64,000 nt of DNA from Athripsodes cinereus (GCA_947579605.1 OX388327.1:3335122-3399121); one strand, 5' to 3'. Shown: positions 1 through 16,932, counted from the first letter of the stretch. Translations and numbers: made by a program. The notes: generated by a model not told the origin, from the sequence alone.

Positions 1-660
1 CTCATCTTCGAAAAAAAACGGCCCAATCACGCCTCCAGACCACATAGCGCACCATACAGTGACACGCTGAGCATGCAACGGCTTCTCAATAATTGCTCTA
101 GGATTTTCAGAAGCCCAAATGCGGCAATTTTGCTTGTTGACGTACCCTGACAAGTGAAAATGGGCATCGTCTGAAAAAATGATTTTTTCAGAAAAACCAG
201 CGGGTTGTTCCTGAATGAATTGAGCGACTCTACGGCGATTTGAATGGTCGTTCGGCTTCAATTCCTGCACCAGTTGAACCTTGTAAGGCTTCAAAGCCAA
301 ATCCTTACGCAAAATTCGCCATGTGGTGGTTTTGGATAACCCCAATTGTCGAGAACGTCGAGGAATTGACAAATTTGGATCTGCTTCAACACTGTGGCTC
401 ACGGCTGCGATGTTTTCAGTTGAACGACCCGGTCGTACACGCGTTGGTGTTAACACATTTTGTATCTAGCCTGTCGACTCAAATTTAGCGACCAAATTCT
501 TAATAGCGGTCTCAGAAGGACGATTATGTTGTCCGAAAATATCACGAATTTGACGAAATGTCACTTTAGCAGAACCACCATTTTCATAATGGATTTTAAT
601 TATTTTAATGCGATTTTCAAGCGAAATTGAATTCATTGCAACAATTGCCAATGCATCCAC
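1..660 (-). pseudogene. Mariner/IS630-type transposase, truncated by the window edge
   Basis: Reading leftward from about 660, a transposase frame opens with an N-terminal helix-turn-helix-like region (residues LENRIKIIKIHYENGG visible), then a second helix region, then a catalytic-core stretch with FSDDAHFHLSGYVNKQN, where the first Asp of the DDE/D triad is expected. The window ends before the remaining catalytic residues. The frame is interrupted by a single TAG at 466-468; on both sides it is otherwise open, so one substitution inactivates an otherwise readable copy. The family is cut-and-paste IS630/Tc1/mariner superfamily, common in arthropods. Terminal inverted repeats were not identified; the 5' end probably lies near 660-700. 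I am confident of the superfamily, not of the subfamily. Confidence 0.85.
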
Positions 661-904
661 TACGAATACGTCAAAAAATTAAATGTCAAAACTATCATGT
701 TGCTGGTGTTGCCACAATTAAAAAACAAAGTTCTTGTTGAACAACCCGTTACAATGTTACATTGTGTAAACATGTTTCTCCAATTGAAATGTCTGATTGA
801 TAAGTTCTGCTTTTCATTGTGACCTGTCTATGATCAGTTTTAATATTTCTGTGCCATAAATTATTATCTATCTGTATTTATCTTACAAGTAGAGTTGCAA
901 GTAA

Positions 905-1228
905 ATTAATAACTGTATGTAATGAGCATACAAGCTATCCTCTATGTGCCAATAAAAAATAAGATATTCAGGATAGATGGGATAGCTCAACACTTAATTG
1001 AAGATGTTTGACTTTTGACACTTGCTGAAAACACTTGATAACACCGGGTTAGTTGGAAGACATCGCATTTTAGCGATAAACTCACCCTCTGTACATTGAA
1101 TTGTATAACTGTTGTTTTTATGACACTATTTTATTTTGTAATATTGTAACCAATGTGAAGAATAAAATAAATAAATAAATAACTTACAGAAGAGAGTAGG
1201 GGTTCTTTGACAAGAACTTTATAGAACC
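905..1228 (+). repeat. Family A repeat interrupted by a retrotransposon 3' tail
   Basis: 905-1044 matches the dispersed family A repeat (landmarks ATGCAAGCTATCC, AATAAGATATTCAGGAT, GAAGATGTT). It resumes after 1182 with CTTACAGAAGAGAGTAGG. Between them sits a family B non-LTR tail (1045-1182), so the tail inserted into the repeat. Confidence 0.55.
1045..1182 (+). mobile_element. Non-LTR retrotransposon 3' end (family B)
   Basis: Begins GGGTTAGTTGGAAGA, contains TTTTAGCGATAAACTCGCCC and CTCTGTACATTG, and ends in an AATAAATAAATAA tail. The same structure recurs at 34010-34140, 37664-37800 and 44152-44302. These look like severely 5'-truncated insertions of one LINE family; the GCGATAA..CGCC motif resembles 3' ends widespread in Lepidoptera. 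Confidence 0.7.
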
Positions 1229-1229
1229 A

Positions 1230-1540
1230 CTAGCTGACACGCAAACGTTGTTTTGCCATATGCATTATTTCTAGATTACTAATATCGCTATTAAAAAATA
1301 GAGGTTGATGGTAGAAGGGTGAAAATTTAGGGCTGTATGTATTTTTTAATGCCTCACCATAAGAAAATATTGTCCAAAAAATAAAATAAAAAAATTCGGG
1401 GTGGATCACCCTTAACTTTTAGGGGTATGAAAAATAGATGTTGGTCGATTCTCAGATCTACTCGATAAGCGCACAAAATTTCATCAAAATCGGTCCAGCC
1501 TTTTCGGAGAAGTATGATAACAAACACCGTGACACGAGAA
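1230..1540 (-). mobile_element. Non-autonomous Helitron, copy 1
   Basis: On the minus strand it begins TCTCGTGTCACGGTGTTTG, contains CTTCTCCGAAAAGGCTGGACC, and ends CGTTTGCGTGTCAGCTAG, that is a TC start and a CTAG end as Helitrons have. About 310 bp, with no coding capacity. It closely resembles the copy at 34858-35161. It lies immediately right of the nested family A/B block. Confidence 0.8.
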
Positions 1541-1855
1541 TTTTATCCATTAGATTGACCAGCAGTTTGTAAACTTACTATTTTAAATTCACACATCATA
1601 TGTTACATTCACACATACGCCAACTATACACAAAGATACACATTTCTTAACGTAAAGATTGCCTTGCATATTGCATGTTCGTGTACATTCCATCAATTGT
1701 CGGTTTTTCACTTGAGATGTCTGCATCTTTTCCAATAATTTGTCACAGTGTACAGATGTGCTGTTGAATATCAACTAAACATAATAAAGAAAGTGTCAGT
1801 TTTACATAGTGAAGAAACTCTATATTTAATATAAATTATTTTCTTTTTATTATAG

Positions 1856-6748
<4,893 letters not shown>

Positions 6749-7350
6749 GTTTAATCTGTAACCATCTTTTGACTTTATCAAAAACATTTATTTTATTTTT
6801 ATTATCATAATTATTCCTCTGTGTACCGATTATGAATTCCTCTTGAAGTGTATAATATTTTTTTATACATACCTACAAAAGAATGCAGTTTAATTACGTG
6901 AATAATTCACATATAAACAAATTATCATACCTATCATTTTTTTTATTCAATAAAAAAAATCAATTTTTCATTTTTCTTTTTTTATAATTTTAGACTATAA
7001 CAATAGAAATAATGCATTTATTTAATTTTTTGACTGTATTGTAACTGTTTTGGTGGCCAAATGTGGATCAAATTATGGCAACGATCAATGACCCATTGGT
7101 TTAAAAAAGAAGTTTTATTATCTGATCGGTGATTGTTTGCCTGCCTGATTTGATCGGAGTTTTTTGAAGACAGTTAGAAGTTGTAAAAAAGGGTTAAATT
7201 AGTAATATTTTAAAATAATATAACTTTTCAGTATTGTAGTGAAAAAAAATGTTTACATTACATTTAAAAAACTTGTACGAAATAATTAATTATTGTTTTT
7301 AACACAAATATGAATATGTAAAAAGCAATAAAGTTACCTGATAATTTCCT
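6749..7350 (+). other. PRPF4B 3' UTR and flank
   Basis: Follows the TGA at 6746-6748. AATAAA polyadenylation signals are present at 6949-6954 and 7327-7332; which is used cannot be decided without transcripts. Confidence 0.5.
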
Positions 7351-7479
7351 TATTTTTCTGTACCAAATGTTTATCTTTTTTACTTATTCCATCAACGACG
7401 GAATCCTAAATTATGTAAACCAATTTAAGTAGTTTTAATTAATATAAACATAGTTTATTTTCCGCAGAGCACTCGACAA

Positions 7480-7668
7480 TGAATCTTTTCTGTAAGTTTT
7501 CGAGTGTCCTGTAAAAGGCAGGTGTTCAGCAATAATGAGGTTTGCCACTCCTCCTGAACGTCTTAATTTTTTTGTTGACACGGAGAGGACAGCTTGCTTG
7601 TTTATTACATGCAGCTGGCTGCTCCACTTGTGGGATATGCCATGATGGTATATTAGTAGTAGTATAGT
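7480..7668 (-). repeat. Family A dispersed repeat
   Basis: Minus-strand copy: GTAAGTTTTCGAGTGTCCTG, AATGAGGTTTGCCACTCCTC, TTATTACATGCAGCTGGCTG, CACTTGTGGGATATGCC. It lies downstream of PRPF4B. Confidence 0.7.
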
Positions 7669-8064
7669 ATAGTTGTTTGGATTAAGATTTTTATGAATTA
7701 ATTAACATTTTTTTTAGAAGCCTCTAGTACATGAAGCAATTTGAATAAACATTTTATGAATATTTAAATAATAAAGAATTATCTCTGGTCTAACATAATA
7801 CTTGCAATTCGTATCATAGACAATATTTTAACTTTTATTTACGTAATTTAGGATTTAACGTCTTTTCCACACCATGAAAATATGTTTTATGTGTTCCTTC
7901 CTTCTCTAACCTGTGTTGCTTTATTATATGATAAGTTTAATATCAAAACATTTTATTTTATTCTGTGTAACGTGTTTATGTAAATATATTTAACATGCAA
8001 CAAAATCAATAGCGCCAAACGATTAAAAAAAATTGTAATGAAGGGTTCTCAGAATATACTAAAT

Positions 8065-8985
8065 CTCTCACATTTTTTTACAAGTTTTTGAGTGTTTTGT
8101 AAAAGACATGTATTTGTAGAACCATCATATCTAAGATAATTAAGAGCGCTCTCTAGCAAAAACGGTAAAATATTCAATTTTCAACAGCGTCAACAAGTTT
8201 GGCAGAAAAACTCTCCAAACTTGTTGACGCTGCGAACATTTTGATGTGATAAAATATGAAAATAAATATTTATTACCAACATTAGTTTTTAACTTAAAAC
8301 AAAAACTTGATTTTAGCTTCAATTTATTTGTTTAACAAAAAGCATATTTCTAACAATCGAAATCGGGGGTGTGTTTGGCAGACAATGTACGACAATCCTA
8401 CAATTTTTATATTACGTAAAGTTAGATAGTTATTAAAAATATTAGTTACAAAATTGTATTTTTTTTTTGTTTTTATTCATGGATATTAACCGATTTCAAA
8501 AATCATTTTTTTGACAAAAGTTCACATTTTTAGAAACCAAAAGTCACCACATGAACTCAATTTTTTGTTTATGAAAAAAAGTTTGCTAAAATCCATAGTA
8601 TTTATATACTTGACAAGAAAAAATATAAATATTTTAAAAATAATTTGTATTTTGATATAACAAAGAGTATCTTAATAAATCTCGTCAGTCGGCTTTTCTT
8701 TTTTTTTTAAGTAAAAAACTAATTATGGTAATAAATATTTGTTTTTTCATTTCATTAAATCAAAATGTTTGCAAGGGTCAACAAGTTTTGAGAGTTTTTC
8801 TACCAAATTTGTTGAAAATTGAATACTTTACTGTTTTTGCTAGAGCTACCGTTTTTAACACTTACAATTTAGCAGCGATGAGGTTTGTTACTCATCATGA
8901 ATGACTTATTTTTTATTGATATAAAGAACAAAGATTATTGAAACTATTGGCTACTCAACTTGCGGGAGATGTCATAAAAATAAAT
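8065..8985 (-). repeat. Family A repeat split by a foldback insertion
   Basis: Left half 8065-8135 (AAGTTTTTGAGTGTTTTGTAA, AAGACATGTATTTGTAGAA) and right half 8868-8985 (GCAGCGATGAGGTTTGTTAC, CTTGCGGGAGATGTCAT) are consecutive parts of one minus-strand family A copy, separated by the inverted-repeat element at 8148-8850. Confidence 0.6.
8148..8850. mobile_element. Foldback element with arms of about 160 bp
   Basis: The left arm (8148-8310) reads TAGCAAAAACGGTAAAATAT, ACTCTCCAAACTTGTTGAC, AACATTTTGAT. The right arm (8695-8850) is its reverse complement: TCAAAATGTTTGCAAGGGTC, AAGTTTTGAGAGTTTTTCTA, TACTGTTTTTGCTAGAGC. The unique AT-rich middle is about 380 bp. Confidence 0.75.
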
Positions 8986-8999
8986 GCATAGATAAAGTT

Positions 9000-10543
9000 T
9001 CTGAAAGGCAAATGATTTTACTCGTATGTTAAGCATGTTTCATAATCTTTGTATAATTTGGAAATGTACTAATTATCTTTGATTATACAAGACCTGATCG
9101 ATGGAAGAAACTCTAAGAAATCAGAATCGAATCCAAATCGGAAAAGGATCCAACGAAAGACTACTACAGATTAATTGAATAAAGGTCTACGCTTGCAATG
9201 CAATAAAAAGATTCTGATGTGAATGATTCCGACATTGAAATGATGACAGTGTTGTTGTGGTCGGAATTACAGAGAGCTGACATGGACACCAAGGTTATTA
9301 TTTATTTATTTTTTGAGAATATGATTCACGTAATCAAGCCATTTAATTCTAAGACATCTACGCTTCTGCCAAAACACTTACTGTCAGCTGTCATAGTTGT
9401 CATTCCTGTCAACGTATGAACTGGTGTGAAATTGTTTGCCCCTCAAATATTTGACAGTTCTATAGAGACAATAGATCACCAAAATTCACACTCTATGTGA
9501 CTTTTAGTGATCTATTAAGAGATCTTTGGTTCCATCCGTCCTGCTGTCTAACCTGCTCATATTGCTTTCCGTATAGGGTGTATTTGGGCTCATTTTAAAT
9601 CAAGATTCATCTTCATTAAAAACAGACATACTAGACTTGCAGCGCGGTACATTTTTTCAGAGTTTTTGTGTTCCAACATCAATGTCCTTCAAGCGTTAGC
9701 AATATATTGTCTTACAAACTTTCTCAACCAACGTCAGTTTAAAACTGGCTGCAAAATTTGATCAGCCGCATGACCGATTTTTTCTTTGAATTACCGATCT
9801 AGTATATTTTTGATTAAAAATATATGTGTGTAGGTATATGTAATTTTTTGAGCTACGAGTGTATTTTTGTTAATGAGTTGTGTATTATTATTTTTTCAGA
9901 TGTTGATTGGTCGGTTGTTTGGAGACAAAGAAAGAGAGACAGATAGAGGCTGGATAATCTGTCTAGAGAGAGTAAGGAATATAGAGAAGACAGTTAGAGG
10001 GGGAAGACCAAAGATATGTTACAAAAAAATATTACATATAGAAGCTGGGCTATGTTAATCAGAAATTCAGTTAATCATTAATCTGTCAAAATCTTTATTC
10101 GTTAAATTGTTATTTTCTTTTTTGATAATGTAATGTAATGCAAGTTACAGTTGATCGTTATGGGACCTAAGAATATAAAAAAGGTTCCTAACTTGAAAAT
10201 GTTGATATCTACAAGAATTTAAAGTCAATCTACCATGATGGTACGATTGAATGAATTAATCCTCTGCACCCCCTTTCCTCTGTAGCCATTTGGATGCCCC
10301 ATTGTATCTTGTTAAAAAAGTGAAAAAATAATAAATACAACTATGGATGTGACCGGTGTTAGGATTAACGGTGCACTTCGACCCATTGTCATCAGCAATG
10401 ACAAAATTGTCAGTGCACAATACCATCCTGGTACCGACACTTATGTATGCAAGCGGAACATGAACATGGTTGAAGAGGAACCAAAGTGGAATAAATACTG
10501 TGGAGATGAGATCGCTGAGGAGGATGGTTGGTAAAATATTTTG
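9000..10543. other. Unassigned intergenic stretch with small ORFs
   Basis: Holds a short inverted repeat around 9468-9516 (ATAGATCACC / AGTGATCTAT) and a possible LINE remnant on the plus strand at 9900-10060, where a basic peptide with GRLFGDKERETDRG and RGGRPK resembles the GRP-rich C-terminal tail of RT proteins. A 63-codon frame at 10343-10534 is treated as a finding. Otherwise nothing recognised. Confidence 0.35.
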
Positions 10544-10968
10544 TGATAGAGTGAGGAATGAGGATATTAGAAGAATGAGTGGATGCAAGAGGAGTGTTGT
10601 GGATAGAATGAGTGTTGAGGAATGAGGATATTAGAAGAATGAGTGGATGCAAGAGGAGTGTTGTGGATACAATGCGTGTAAATAAATTGAGATGGATTGG
10701 TCATGTGGAACACATGGAAGAGAAAAGAATGATAAAGAGGTTATATACTTGTCTGAAAGGAGGGGTGTGAGGAAGCGTTGGCGTCCGAGAACTACATGGC
10801 TCGATCATGTAGATCAAATTCTCAAGGATGGCCGTGTTTTGAGTAAGAGAAACCGACGTGCGTGCATAAGAAATTGTATGACTGTAGCAGAAGCGAAAGA
10901 AATATGTAAGGACAGATCTATGTGGTGTTCCGTTCTCTCTGCCTACCCCACTTGGGATACGGGGTGAG
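10544..10968 (+). pseudogene. LINE ORF C-terminus (family P) with a 64-bp duplication
   Basis: Encodes the C-terminal tail of a non-LTR RT protein: EDIRRMSGC, VNKLRWIGHV, RKRWRPRTTWLDHV, LSKRNRRACI, DRSMWCSVLSAYPTWDTG then a stop, in a frame that shifts near 10690-10750. The RW.GHV..M and GRPR..W spacing is the familiar tail after the RT thumb. About 64 bp (10550-10613) is repeated directly at 10614-10677. No catalytic RT part is present. Confidence 0.75.
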
Positions 10969-11044
10969 GGAATAGATGATAGATAGATCATCAATGTACA
11001 TTTTCGTACCTGTGATGGACACCAGTGGTGTGGAAAATTCATTG

Positions 11045-13109
11045 GGTGGCCTCTCCTCCAGAAAAAGTAATGGCCTTAATTTAACTAATGTCTTTTTAGT
11101 AATGAAAGTTAATGTTAACAGTTAAAAAAAGTTTACTGATAATGAGTTTCTATGGTGTATTTTTTTTGTAACATTTTTTTCGTCCTACCCTTCAAACATT
11201 TATGTACTCTTAATTCTTATACTTACTATATATCAAATTAACAAATAAATGATCTGGAACAATGGTCCTACATCAAAACCCAGCAATAAATTCTAAATAA
11301 TCAACTCAAAAAATGAGTAATTTTGTGCCTAATTATACAAATATCACAATACAAAAGCAAACAGATATTTTATATTTACTGCCATTTTGAAATAATCCAT
11401 AGACTAAACAAAATATGCTCTCATTTTTAAAAAAAGAATGTTAATAATTTTTACATTATGCTTTTTTATATAGAAATAATAAATTAGTTGTTTTGTATTT
11501 CATATGGGCCGTGTAACGTTGTCAAAATATTGACAGGCTCGAAAAAACTTAAATGTGTATTTTTTCTAATGAATATTATTAGAAAGTTCAAATAATATTT
11601 TAATTGTTGCAATAAGCAGTGCATTTCAAGCATGGCAATATTTTACGAATGGCACATGGTCCATATTATTTTTTTATTATAGAAGAAATTAATGTTCAAA
11701 TTTCATTTTGCCATTGTGCATATTTAACCGTACTCACAACAAAAATGCATATTTTTAAACTTGGTTAACTAGATATGCCTAAAGTTAACCCTCGCTAAAT
11801 GAAAAAAAATTATTCCTTAATTAATTCTTAAATCAAAATCAATTTTTTTCTGTGGCACGCCTGTTTTACATTATACAGATAATTCCAATTTGGACGTTTA
11901 TAATAAATATTTTATCAATTTGTTTCAATGCCAATCTCTTTTGAGTAAGGTTTTACTTAGTCTGGGCTAATAGTTAGAATAGCATTTATTCCTTGTATGT
12001 GAGTACGACTAGTTGTATCCATAAAGCAATATTATTATTCACGCTTTTTCGTAGTTTTAAGTATTAGTTTTTAAGTTTGTAAATAGATACAAATGATTAT
12101 TTTTCACTTTTGTGACATTTCAGATGTATGAAACACGACATTATGTGTCTCAATAAAAAAAAATATGTTTAAAACGCGTAAACATGGTGAAGTATAAACA
12201 TAAAATGGTAGATGTAAAAATAGCGTTATAATGTACGTTACATTTTAAACAAAGTAAGCAAAGACGAGAGCCTCCAACTTACTTAATTCTTGTTGGTGAA
12301 ATTTGAATTAATTATCTCCACTATCGGATATGAAGGAAAGGAGAAGGCAAAGCTAATGAAAGAATTTAAAGTGTTATCAATTTGTATTTTGTAAAAGAGA
12401 TATTGTAACTGCAATTGTTGTAACAAATTGTAAAGAAGGAATAAAAATAGTTCTGTTATAATTAGTTTAAAATTTGTTTTTATTTTATCAAAACCATTCT
12501 TTTTTCATGAGACCTTGCCCCATGTCGATGTATTAGCTAATCCTTTTGTATTACGTGTAAACACATACATCGACACATCCCGGTGCATCCATTGGTTGAA
12601 TATGACGGTAAGTAATGTATTATCATTACAAGTGTTCGAAAATTTGATTTGATTTTTCAATTACTGGGTGTTCATAATCTTACTCTAAAAAGATGCCTCA
12701 AAGTAAATTGGGCCAAGGAAAATCGCTTAATGAGCAGACGAAAGAAATAATTTTAAATGTTTATGAATATTTAAATGAATGACTATTTTTGATTCGACAC
12801 ATTAATTGTTTTTTTTTTATTTTTTTATTTGATTGTTAACATGTCGAAGGCTAATGCCGTAAATATATGTAAATAAACAAATTATTCTTATTTTTACATA
12901 TTTTACGTAAAACAAATGTGTTATTTTTGCCCCTAAACGTCATTAGAAAATAATACATACAACTTGATTCTTTGGGTTTCTGATGTGATGAGTGTATAGG
13001 GAATGCATTTTATCATATTAAAATAATAACGTAATGTTATGACTAATTTTTCATTATACATTATTATAAAATGTATATGGATACAGACATTAGATTTATA
13101 ATATTTTTT
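11045..13109. other. AT-rich intergenic stretch with a possible TIR element
   Basis: 11728-12010 is bounded by ACCGTACTCACAA and TGTGAGTACGACT, an inverted repeat also seen at 57273-57543 and 29304-30252. 12785-12890 matches a LINE 3' end repeated at 25137-25255 (GATTCGACACATTAATTGT, ATATATGTAAATAAA). A local inverted repeat at about 12522-12575 pairs ATGTCGATGTAT with ATACATCGACA. No gene recognised. Confidence 0.35.
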
Positions 13110-13114
13110 TATAC

Positions 13115-14830
13115 TTGATACCTTAGTCTTGAAATTGAAGATGTACTTTGTGATCTAATGCGGGGTGCACTAGAACTTACAAGAAGATGGTGCATATCTG
13201 TGGGGCTGAAATTGAACTCAGGAAAAACCACAATAGTACCATTCACAAACAAAAAGAAACTCCAAAACACCAAGGAAATCTTTCTAGATGGAGCTGTTGT
13301 AGAATGGAGTGATACAGCAAAATATCTAGGTGTAACACTAGACAAAAAGCTGCTGTGGAATAGACACGTCGACAAAATAGTCGAAAAAGCAACCTCTGCA
13401 CTTATGATTTGCAGAAGGATAGCAGGTAAAAATTGGGGCTGCAACCCAAACATCCTGCTGTGGATGTATACAGTGATGATAAAACCAATCATCACATATG
13501 GAGCCATTGCATGGTCAAGTAGAACCAAACTTGTTACCACGAGGAAATTACTCGATAAGGTACAAAGGTTAGCATGCTTATGCATAACAGGAGCAATGAG
13601 AACATGTCCAACGGCAGCCATGGAGGTGATCCTTGATCTCTCACCGCTCCACATGGTAGTGGAGGAAGCTGCAAAGAAGACATATCTCAGACTTAAGAAG
13701 ACAGAATCAACGAGGGTAAATCACATCAAAGGAGAAGAAATTCTAAATGACTGCGCATACCTCATTGATCTGCCAGCCGATCTAATGATCAAGAAGTTCA
13801 GTTTCGAGAAGAATTTTGCCATCAAACTGAGCACAAAGAAAGAATGGGACGAGGATATTATACACTCTCTCAAGAATGGAACCATCGTATGGTATACGGA
13901 TGGATCCAAAACAGAAGAGGGAACTGGAGCAGGAGTCTACGGGCCGCGCACCGAATACTCTGAAGCAATGGGAAAATTCCCAAGTGTCTTCCAAGCAGAA
14001 ATATATGCTCTGGAAAGATGTATCCAGTTCAATCTCGACAGAGGATACAGTAAGCAACATATAGCTATACTATCTGACAGTCAAGCAGCTATTAAAGCAT
14101 TGGGTTCAAACATCATCAATTCCAAGATGGTTTGGACATGCCTCCTCAAACTTAACGAGTTAGGCAAGAAGAATAAAGTCACCCTCCTCTGGGTACCCGG
14201 AAACATCGGGGTTGAGGGAAATGAACGAGCTGATAAGCTGGCAAGAAAGGGTGCGGCAACGCAACTCTATGGACCAGAACCATTCTGTGGTTTGGGACAT
14301 ATGTTTTTCCAAGAGGAAATTAAAAAGAAAGGGAGACAAGAAAGAAACGAACTATGGAAGAATCTCCCTAGGCTTAGGCAAGCCAAGGAACTGCTTGGAG
14401 GATATAACTCCAAAAGGGCCAAGACTTGCACTAACCTAAGTAAAACAAGTCTCAAGGCAATAACAGGCTTTCTAACGGGTCACTGCAGACTCAGGGAACA
14501 CCTACGCAAACTGGGACTTGAAGAAGATGGCACCTGTAGATTTTGCGAAGAAGAGGCCGAGACTCCTCGACATCTCTTGGCGGACTACAATGCTGTGGGA
14601 TTCGCAAGAATCAAAACCCTAGGCAGGCACTGGGTAGAAGTGGAGTCTCTACACACCTTGGACCCCCTCAAGATCCTGGACTTCATAAAATGTCTAGGAC
14701 TTGAGGGTTCGCTTTGACTGGTAACACCGGGAAAGCTAAGTAGGGGGAGTACAATAGATCTTATAGGTCGCGGTGCATACCATACCCCATAATATAATCA
14801 ATCAATAGTCTTCAAATTTAAAAAAATAAT
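13115..14830 (+). pseudogene. Non-LTR retrotransposon: RT C-terminus + RNase H (I/R1/LOA-like group), 5' truncated
   Basis: An open frame runs from an upstream stop near 13115 to TGA at 14717 (first ATG 13158, 519 codons). It starts after the catalytic YADD: the thumb region shows SVGLKLNSGKT, VPFTNK and KYLGVTLDKKLLWNRHV, then an RNase H domain with YTDGSK (about residue 246), QAEIYALE, SDSQAAIKAL and a terminal GNERADKLA motif. The C-terminus has a CxxC knuckle (CRFCEEEAETPRHLL). In the RNase H signature the usual His before GVEGNE is Asn (GNIGVEGNE), and the last knuckle Cys is Tyr (ADYNAV). RT catalysis is absent, so this is a dead 5'-truncated insertion. It is placed by the RT-RNase H order; the exact clade is uncertain. 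Confidence 0.85.
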
Positions 14831-15602
14831 ATTAATTGTATACAATATAAGGTGTACAGTTGTACACCCCGTAGCCGGCAAAATGGCGGTGGCAAAGTTT
14901 CATGAGAATGTCTATATGCTTCATCACCGCCAAATTGAATATGTTGGATTTCTTTCTTTAGATGTTTTGCAAACATCTACTTTTACAGCACAATAAAATA
15001 CTTACGGAAGAGAGTATCATTTCAGGATGGGTGGAATACCTCAACGCTACAATGATGATTTTAAATGTCTTACGCATAATGTTTTATGAATACAAGACAC
15101 TCGGCTCAGAGATTTATAAAAGAGTGGGTAATCTACTATTTTTAAAGATTCCAGACATTTTGTAAATAAAACACAAATAAAGGAGATAATACAAATTTAT
15201 TACAAAGTTTGTTCATTCACTTAAAATATTTAAATCCTGATTCAATTATGTAATGATAACGTAATATTACATGGAATATTATTTAGACAACATTACATAA
15301 GACGTATCAATAATAATATTTTTACTTATTACATATTGCAACTCACTGGCTGAATACACCATTGAAACATTATAGTCACATGATTTGTCTGTGGTAAAAT
15401 GTTAAATAAATTTAGAACCTTTTTGAATTTCAAAATATTATCTCTCAAGAAAGAATAGGTTCCTTGGAAAGTGAAGACTTTTAAATCAGCATAATCAACA
15501 TTAAAGTGCATACACACAATAATACCACTTATTTGAAGAGTAGGCAGAAAGAATCAAACACCATATGTTCTTGTACTCATTCTTTTCTTCCTTAGCATTC
15601 AT

Positions 15603-15848
15603 ATGGTCGACTGTAATTATTCTTCTATTCAGTATGTTTTACACGGTCTAAAACATTTAAAAAGCATAGGAAGACCCCCAAAGAGCACTCGACACGCTGG
15701 GGTCAACTGGATGCAAATGGTGCAGAATCATATGACAGGGAAGGAAATGCAGGAGTGGAAGGGAGAGTGGGCTGAGAAGAAGAAAACATTAAAAATAGTC
15801 ACTGCTGAGTTGAAGACGATAATTGTTCTGTATATGATTTTTTACTAA
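15603..15848 (+). pseudogene. Possible LINE RT C-terminal tail
   Basis: Encodes HLKSIGRPPKSTRH and GVNWMQMVQNH, like the GRPxxRW...W.Q.AQ.R tail that ends many non-LTR RT proteins. The rest is not recognisable, and the adjacent 14985-15140 matches family A. Low certainty. Confidence 0.4.
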
Positions 15849-16249
15849 CATCAGCCTTTTTTAGGGCACTCTTTAGGCGACTATATCTCTGGTAACCTCT
15901 TAGTCACATTTCATAAGTATCTTTTTTAATGCTCTATCTTTTTCCATTCTTTCTACACCCCCCCGCTGCCTTAACTTCTTCATATTTATCTTGATGATAC
16001 ATCAGTTTTCATTTAGTACTTTCCTCTAACATCAACATGCTATACCAATATGTCTATAAATGTTATACTTGTGACTTTGAAACATCAAAAAAAATTAAAT
16101 AATAATACAAAATGTTACAATGGTTCATTCAGTTCATGAGTTCTTACAAAATATTTAATTAATGAAGGGTGACGTAATGCTTAGCAATGTGAAATAATGC
16201 TGTAAAGTGTCTTTCAAACACAGAATGAATGATAAATGTGAAATAATCA

Positions 16250-16312
16250 CAGAAATAGTGACCTAACCTAACATGTCAAATGTAATGTTAGGTTAGGTTG
16301 CTATTTCCATAT
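16250..16312. repeat. 63-bp hairpin built on TTAGG-like units
   Basis: GAAATAGTGACCTAACCTAA is mirrored by TTAGGTTAGGTTGCTATTTC around a loop of about 15 bp. The arms contain two TTAGG units, the insect telomere repeat, but in a short intergenic hairpin rather than an array. Confidence 0.6.
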
Positions 16313-16555
16313 AAAAACAGTGCATAACAATGAATGTAATAAGTATGTTATTTGACAATTGGTTGCTTAATATTTAATACAAAATTTGCCTAAATTTGAG
16401 TTTAAAATAATATTTGTTTTATTTTGTACATTTCATTTAAAATCAGGCAATGAATGCAATGATAATACAAACTTGAATACCCGGATGGTATTACATAATA
16501 TGTAGATATATATAAAAATGTTTTTACTCTTTGGTTTCTATCTATACCATTACAA

Positions 16556-16932
16556 CCATAGACGTATACATATATAACTATAGCTTATTCACATCTGAGA
16601 CATTGTGTTCCTGCTATTTTCTATGCTTATTTAAAATGTCTGAGTAAAAAAGGGATAGAATATGGCTTCAAAGAAACGTATGAAAAAAGATTTTTGCAAC
16701 ATTTAGATGTAAGCAAGACAACATGAAGTTAGCACATTATTATAAACATTTTCTCACACGCTATGTATTTTCTACTATGTCTATAGAATATTCAGTAAGT
16801 GAAGCTCACCTACGACCAATTATGACTTGACTACTTGCAATGTGCGACTATATTCAGGGCACATATCTGTCTACTAAATACTGTTTCACATATTTTGCTT
16901 TATAGCTAGTCTATAGTTATATATGTCTATGA
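16556..16932. mobile_element. Probable TIR element
   Basis: CATAGACGTATACATATATAACTATAG at the left pairs with CTATAGTTATATATGTCTATG at the right, about 375 bp apart. There is no coding capacity. Termini are not exact enough to name a family. Confidence 0.4.

Noticed and set aside
13109..14455. Several minus-strand ORFs, the longest 181 codons
   Set aside because: They are antisense to the long RNase H-bearing LINE frame and are low-complexity shadows of it.
16250..16312. Internal telomere array
   Set aside because: There are only two TTAGG units per arm in a hairpin; no tandem array is present.
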